In this document: positions 61,325 through 64,000 of the stretch, piece by piece
Numbering within the stretch: the first letter of the stretch is position 1
Layout: each line of letters begins with the position of its first letter
Assembly: GCA_003001975.1 (NCBI GenBank)
Contig: PVUG01000005.1
Span: 124,001 to 188,000, forward strand
Source: Martelella mediterranea
Lineage (GTDB): Bacteria > Pseudomonadota > Alphaproteobacteria > Rhizobiales > Rhizobiaceae
Length of the DNA stretch: 64,000 nucleotides
Reading direction: 5' to 3'
The notes under the pieces: generated by a model
The model's database searches: none
The model's input: only the letters and a program-made list of their open reading frames with translations
Told to the model about the DNA's origin: nothing
Position numbers and translations under genes: made by a program

Positions 61325-62090
61325 CGTCCTGTCCCATCCGTTTGCGCAAACTATCCCGAGCGCGTTGATTGTGATCCCTGATTTCGTCGCCGCGTGAGAG
61401 CTTTGCCGGCGATGCTCGAGGAGCACCTTGCTGCCGTTCCTGCATCCAGCCCGGCTCAAAACCCTGCCAGCCGCGACCGATCATGGTTTCCGCCGCAGCG
61501 TTTGGATCCGGCATCAGCGCAAACTTTCGGGAAAGCAGCTCAGCAGCATGCACAGTCAGCCGCTTTCGCAGCGCCTTGCGATGTTCGATGACGGCATCGG
61601 CAACCTCCGGCGACAGCACATCGCAGAGAACCGATCGGGGCGATTTCTTTTGTGTTCCTTTAGGAACACTTTCTTTCTTAACTCTGGCTTCTGGCTTTAG
61701 CATTGCAGCTGCATTGCAAGTGCTATGCACCTGCATGCTCGCATCATTGTTTTTATTGCCTTTTTTCCAACGTTTTTTCGCAGCCTGTTTTTTGTCTTCC
61801 GAACTTTTTTCGCGAAATTGAAATTCTTTTTCCACGCGGCGGTTCCAGAGACCGCCCTCGGAGCGGATGATTTTCCCATCATCGAGGAAAACATCGAGGT
61901 ATTGGGAAAACACCTTTTTCGTGCAGCCGCACTGCCGCGCCAGCCGCTCATGGTTTTCGGTCAGCGGCTCGCCGCGCTCATACATCAGCGCCAGCAGCGT
62001 GAAGTACACGCCCATTTCAGCCGCCTTCATGCCCCGCGTAGCAGAAAGCCAGTCGGACATGTAAAAGCGGACATATGGCATCTCGCTCAT
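61257..62090 (-). CDS. DUF1376 phage replication protein
   Basis: A 277-residue protein. The N-terminal 90 residues are the DUF1376 domain (MPYVRFYMSDWLSATRGMKAAEMGVYFTLL), a winged-helix domain found in phage replication initiators comparable to lambda O. A Lys-rich AT-rich linker follows (KKQAAKKRWKKGNKNNDASM), then a helical C-terminal region with KKSPRSVLCDVLSPEVADAV. ATG 62090 has GGGAG eight bases upstream. Confidence 0.88.
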   Translation of the reverse strand: MSEMPYVRFYMSDWLSATRGMKAAEMGVYFTLLALMYERGEPLTENHERLARQCGCTKKVFSQYLDVFLDDGKIIRSEGGLWNRRVEKEFQFREKSSEDKKQAAKKRWKKGNKNNDASMQVHSTCNAAAMLKPEARVKKESVPKGTQKKSPRSVLCDVLSPEVADAVIEHRKALRKRLTVHAAELLSRKFALMPDPNAAAETMIGRGWQGFEPGWMQERQQGAPRASPAKLSRGDEIRDHNQRARDSLRKRMGQDDGSEDRKIIDISRGDWKVAQGS

Positions 62091-62115
62091 GACAATGTCT
62101 CCCTCATACGTGTGG

Positions 62116-62397
62116 TCATCCCGTCGCCCTCCGGTGCGCCCGCCAGGGTGGCAGTTCCTGCAGCAGCTCATAGATGCCCTCGGCAATCGCCGCACATTTC
62201 CGCTTTTGCGGCCACGACAATTCGCCCGCGCCATTGGCGTCGGACATGCGCCGTTGCGCGATGGCATAGGCACGGGCATCATCGGCAGAAATCCGCTCGT
62301 TGCCGCAGCAAACCGGGCAACGGCGACGGCCACCGGCCAGATAGCCCTGCCCCGCACAATGCGGGCACAGGATTCTGGTAATCCTCACCACCCTCAC
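62116..62397 (-). CDS. Small zinc-ribbon-like protein
   Basis: A 93-residue protein with two CxxC pairs, CPHCAGQG and CPVCCGNER, near the start (a DnaJ-type or rubredoxin-like zinc ribbon), followed by a helical region. The GTG at 62397 overlaps the upstream stop as GTGA and is the most likely start. It may bind DNA or assist replication. Confidence 0.65.
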   Translation of the reverse strand: MRVVRITRILCPHCAGQGYLAGGRRRCPVCCGNERISADDARAYAIAQRRMSDANGAGELSWPQKRKCAAIAEGIYELLQELPPWRAHRRATG

Positions 62398-62963
62398 AGC
62401 TTGCACTCCCGAACGATCCGGTTCTGCTGAACGCCGATTTCTTCGGCACGGCGCTGCAGATCGAGTGCGGTGTTGCGCAGCTGCTTGCTCATCTCCGCAT
62501 GGGCAGCCAGATCAGATCGGAGATTTTCATAGGCCGCCGACCATTCCGAAAACAGGCGCCGGTTCGCTGCCAGCTCTGGATTTTCGTTGGCAGGCCCGAA
62601 CATGAAATCCCGCATTTCCGCGATCCATGCACGCGGCACGCCCAGATCCTGCGCCACGAGATCATCCGTCCATGGCGCGATATAACCCTCGTCATCGTAG
62701 ACATCGGCAATCTTGTCCGCGACGATGCGCCGGTCCTCACGCTGCATCTGCGGTGGCGGTTCCGCCTTCTTGGCCGCCGTCGTTGCCGTTTTCGTCTTTC
62801 GTGTCGCCATGGCTTCGGAACCTTTCATCGTTGTCAGGTCGACGCAGACAAACGGCCTGTCGTCGTAGTCATTGCCGCCGCAGCGGCTGCAAAAGGAAAA
62901 GCCGCATACCGAAGTGATCCGGCAGCGGCTGGTGTCTCGCGGGTGTTGCGTTTCGATGGTCAT
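62394..62963 (-). CDS. Early phage protein of unknown function with Cys-rich N-terminus
   Basis: A 189-residue protein. The first 30 residues contain Cys pairs (CRITSVCGFSFCSRCGGNDYDD) that could bind zinc. The C-terminal 120 residues (VADKIADVYDDEGYIAPWTDD, WIAEMRDFMFGPANENPEL) are helical. The ATG at 62963 lies one base after the upstream stop. A second possible start, ATG 62810 with AAAGG upstream, would remove the Cys-rich part. Confidence 0.6.
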   Translation of the reverse strand: MTIETQHPRDTSRCRITSVCGFSFCSRCGGNDYDDRPFVCVDLTTMKGSEAMATRKTKTATTAAKKAEPPPQMQREDRRIVADKIADVYDDEGYIAPWTDDLVAQDLGVPRAWIAEMRDFMFGPANENPELAANRRLFSEWSAAYENLRSDLAAHAEMSKQLRNTALDLQRRAEEIGVQQNRIVRECKL

Positions 62964-62964
62964 C

Positions 62965-63447
62965 TCAGACTTCGCCTTCGCATCCATGCGTCTTGCTCTC
63001 CACGGCGTGGGCAACCCGCATGAAGTTCGCGTATTTTTCGAGGATTTCGGCCGCTTCGCGCGGATCGACCTTGCCATCGGCAACGGCCTGAATCATGGAC
63101 TGCGACAGCGCATGAAAGGCGTCCTGAAAAGCGCCGATATCGGCAATGCCAAGCCCGCCGCCGGCGCTGTCAGCCCCGTCATCGCGCACAAGCCGATACC
63201 CTTGCAGCCGCGCCATCTCGCCAACAATCACCGGCGCACCGGCTTCCATGTCGGCTTCCACCGCCACGTCGATTGCCATCACGTGCTGGGCTTTCCGGCT
63301 GGGGTCATGCGTCCAGCACTTGGAAAGCTGCCCCTGCGTCACCCGCGTGACATACTGAAACCGTTCCGGACCGCCGCCCTGCACAACAGAACGGCGGGAA
63401 GCCTCACGCAGGCCGTCGACAGCCTTCTGCGCCAGCAAACGCTGCAT
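62965..63447 (-). CDS. CII-like phage regulatory protein
   Basis: A 160-residue putative regulator. Residues 25-85 follow the pattern of the phage CII (CP76) family: VTRVTQGQLSKCWTHDPSR then AIDVAVEADMEAGAPVIVGEMA and LQGYRLV. The C-terminal part is helical. It is the third gene of the early operon, as cII is. The ATG at 63447 forms TGATG with the previous small gene. Confidence 0.6.
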   Translation of the reverse strand: MQRLLAQKAVDGLREASRRSVVQGGGPERFQYVTRVTQGQLSKCWTHDPSRKAQHVMAIDVAVEADMEAGAPVIVGEMARLQGYRLVRDDGADSAGGGLGIADIGAFQDAFHALSQSMIQAVADGKVDPREAAEILEKYANFMRVAHAVESKTHGCEGEV

Positions 63448-63620
63448 CACAGCACCTCATTGTGGGAATGATTTCGGGGTAAGCATTCACTGCTGATGTG
63501 CACGAAAATTGGGAAAAGAGGCACAGCGAAACTGCAGGGGAGCAGAGAAGAAACCAGTCCGTGCATCACAAAAACGGTAACTGCCGCACAAACCAAGACA
63601 AAAAGAAAGAGCGCCTTCAT
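63447..63620 (-). CDS. Small hydrophobic protein, 57 residues
   Basis: A 57-residue protein with an N-terminal hydrophobic helix (MKALFLFVLVCAAVTVFVMH) and a Cys/Pro-containing, weakly hydrophobic tail. It overlaps the Cro-like gene by 4 bp (ATGA) and the CII-like gene by 1 base (TGATG), exactly filling the space between them. This coupling is strong evidence that it is translated. Function unknown. Confidence 0.6.
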   Translation of the reverse strand: MKALFLFVLVCAAVTVFVMHGLVSSLLPCSFAVPLFPIFVHISSECLPRNHSHNEVL

Positions 63621-63835
63621 GGTGTAGCCTCGGTAGCCACCCCCGGTCTTATCAACTCCGATAGTCCACGCTCATTCGCCAGCGCCTTCAAAAGACGCAA
63701 TGTCGGACCGCGCGCAGTTCCTCTCGCCTCCATACGCGAAACGCTGCATGCCGCGATCCCAAGCCAATCGGCCAATTGCGCTTGGGTCCAGCCAAGCTGC
63801 TGGCGAAGCGATTTGATGTCTATATTGCTATCCAT
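63617..63835 (-). CDS. Cro-like helix-turn-helix repressor
   Basis: A 72-residue XRE-type DNA-binding protein. LRQQLGWTQAQLADWLGIAACSVSRMEA is a clear helix-turn-helix, followed by TARGPTLRLLKALANERG. It is divergent from the C1-type repressor and begins the early operon, so it should be Cro. ATG 63835 is preferred over GTG 63859 because the latter lies in the operator. Confidence 0.85.
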   Translation of the reverse strand: MDSNIDIKSLRQQLGWTQAQLADWLGIAACSVSRMEARGTARGPTLRLLKALANERGLSELIRPGVATEATP

Positions 63836-63843
63836 AGAAGCAA

Positions 63844-63900
63844 TTAATGCGTTACGCACTAAAATATGTCAACGCGAAACGCATCATAAAAGCATGCAAA
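63844..63900. promoter_or_regulatory. Early switch region: cro promoter and operators
   Basis: On the minus strand TTGACA (63867-63872), a 17-base spacer and CATTAA (63844-63849) form a promoter for the Cro-like gene. The dyad TGCGT-T-ACGCA (63848-63858) fills the spacer. A second site GCGAAACGCAT (63874-63884) repeats it on the repressor side of the -35. These are candidate operators for the repressor and Cro. Confidence 0.65.
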
Positions 63901-64000
63901 ATGCATCACATGACATTTGATGATCGCCCATCCCCTGCTATCCGCCTGCAACAGGCCCGCGAGCGTCGCGGCTTTAAGTCAGCAAAAGCCGCAGCAGAGT
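63901..64000 (+). CDS. C1-type phage repressor, N-terminus only (cut by window end)
   Basis: The last 100 bases open a plus-strand gene divergent from cro. The 33 visible residues contain AIRLQQARERRGFKSAKAAA, the start of a typical repressor helix-turn-helix. An in-frame ATG at 63910 is an alternative start. The rest, including any LexA-like peptidase domain, is outside the window. Confidence 0.7.
   Translation, partial: MHHMTFDDRPSPAIRLQQARERRGFKSAKAAAE

Larger units (their letters stand above)
30290..64000. mobile_element. Lambda-like (siphovirus-type) prophage integrated in dusA, right end outside window
   Basis: A complete structural set is present in lambda order on the minus strand: terS, terL, W, B (portal), C (protease), scaffold, D, E, FII-like, tail tube, G/GT, tape measure, M, L, K, I, J and fibres, then lysis genes. 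An integrase lies at the left end next to the 5' end of dusA, and early regulatory genes lie at the right, ending with a divergent repressor cut by the window edge. The left junction (attL) should lie within the first 60 or so bases of dusA coding sequence (about 30260-30332). attR is not in view. The element looks intact apart from scraps in a toxin-antitoxin island. Confidence 0.93.

Noticed and set aside
63498-63920. Plus-strand frame of 140 codons across the Cro-like region
   Set aside because: It runs antisense to Cro and the small hydrophobic gene and through the operators; the repressor start at 63901 is in a different frame.
63400-64000. attR or right prophage end within the window
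   Set aside because: No second copy of the dusA 5' sequence was found, and the repressor gene continues past the edge.

Overview
The window is a GC-rich alphaproteobacterial chromosome segment. The recA-alaS neighbourhood, the GAAC-N7-GAAC SOS box upstream of recA and the protein content fit Rhizobiales (Hyphomicrobiales). The genus cannot be fixed from sequence alone. About 30 kb of core and metabolic genes is followed by about 34 kb of a lambda-like prophage that runs off the right edge.

Left part (1-12.7 kb): the 3' part of a type I murB, a large PAS/GGDEF/EAL c-di-GMP enzyme, a REP-like hairpin element, a Gfo/Idh/MocA oxidoreductase, a DUF4396 membrane protein, tRNA-Cys, an aldo/keto reductase, an MscS-family channel, a small membrane-anchored protein whose ribosome binding site lies inside a hairpin, tRNA-Asn, a GNAT acetyltransferase and a 57-residue membrane protein.

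Middle part (13.1-30.3 kb): the most coherent chromosomal system is a seven-gene minus-strand operon, murQ - peptide-type substrate-binding protein - two permeases - double ATPase - cytoplasmic serine hydrolase - anmK. Several junctions overlap by 1-4 bases. A MurR-like RpiR/SIS regulator is divergent to it, and palindromic candidate operators lie between them. It reads as muropeptide import, trimming, phosphorylation to MurNAc-6P and conversion to GlcNAc-6P. Then come an AraC/GyrI-like regulator, a SulP transporter, recA, alaS and dusA.

Prophage (about 30.3 kb to beyond 64 kb): it is integrated at the 5' end of dusA, with a tyrosine integrase directly beside it. The order from the left is integrase, two accessory envelope genes, the lysis cassette, tail fibres, and tail genes J, I, K, L, M, tape measure, the G/GT chaperones with a clear AAAAAAG frameshift site, and tail tube. 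The head genes follow (FII-like, a coiled-coil protein in the FI position, E, D, scaffold, C, B, W), then the terminase. The late genes are on the minus strand. The early operon follows (NusG-like protein, unknown proteins, DUF1376 replication protein, CII-like and Cro-like regulators), and finally a divergent repressor cut by the window end. attR is not in view.

The oddest region is 41.4-43.4 kb. Between tail genes I and K lies an oppositely oriented island of toxin-antitoxin genes: a truncated DUF4160 toxin with DUF2442 antitoxin, a HigA-like antitoxin without a toxin, and a complete HicAB pair. Embedded in it are a 96-bp copy of the K 3' end and a 54-bp diverged copy of the I 5' end. This suggests two separate I-TA-K junctions fused by recombination.
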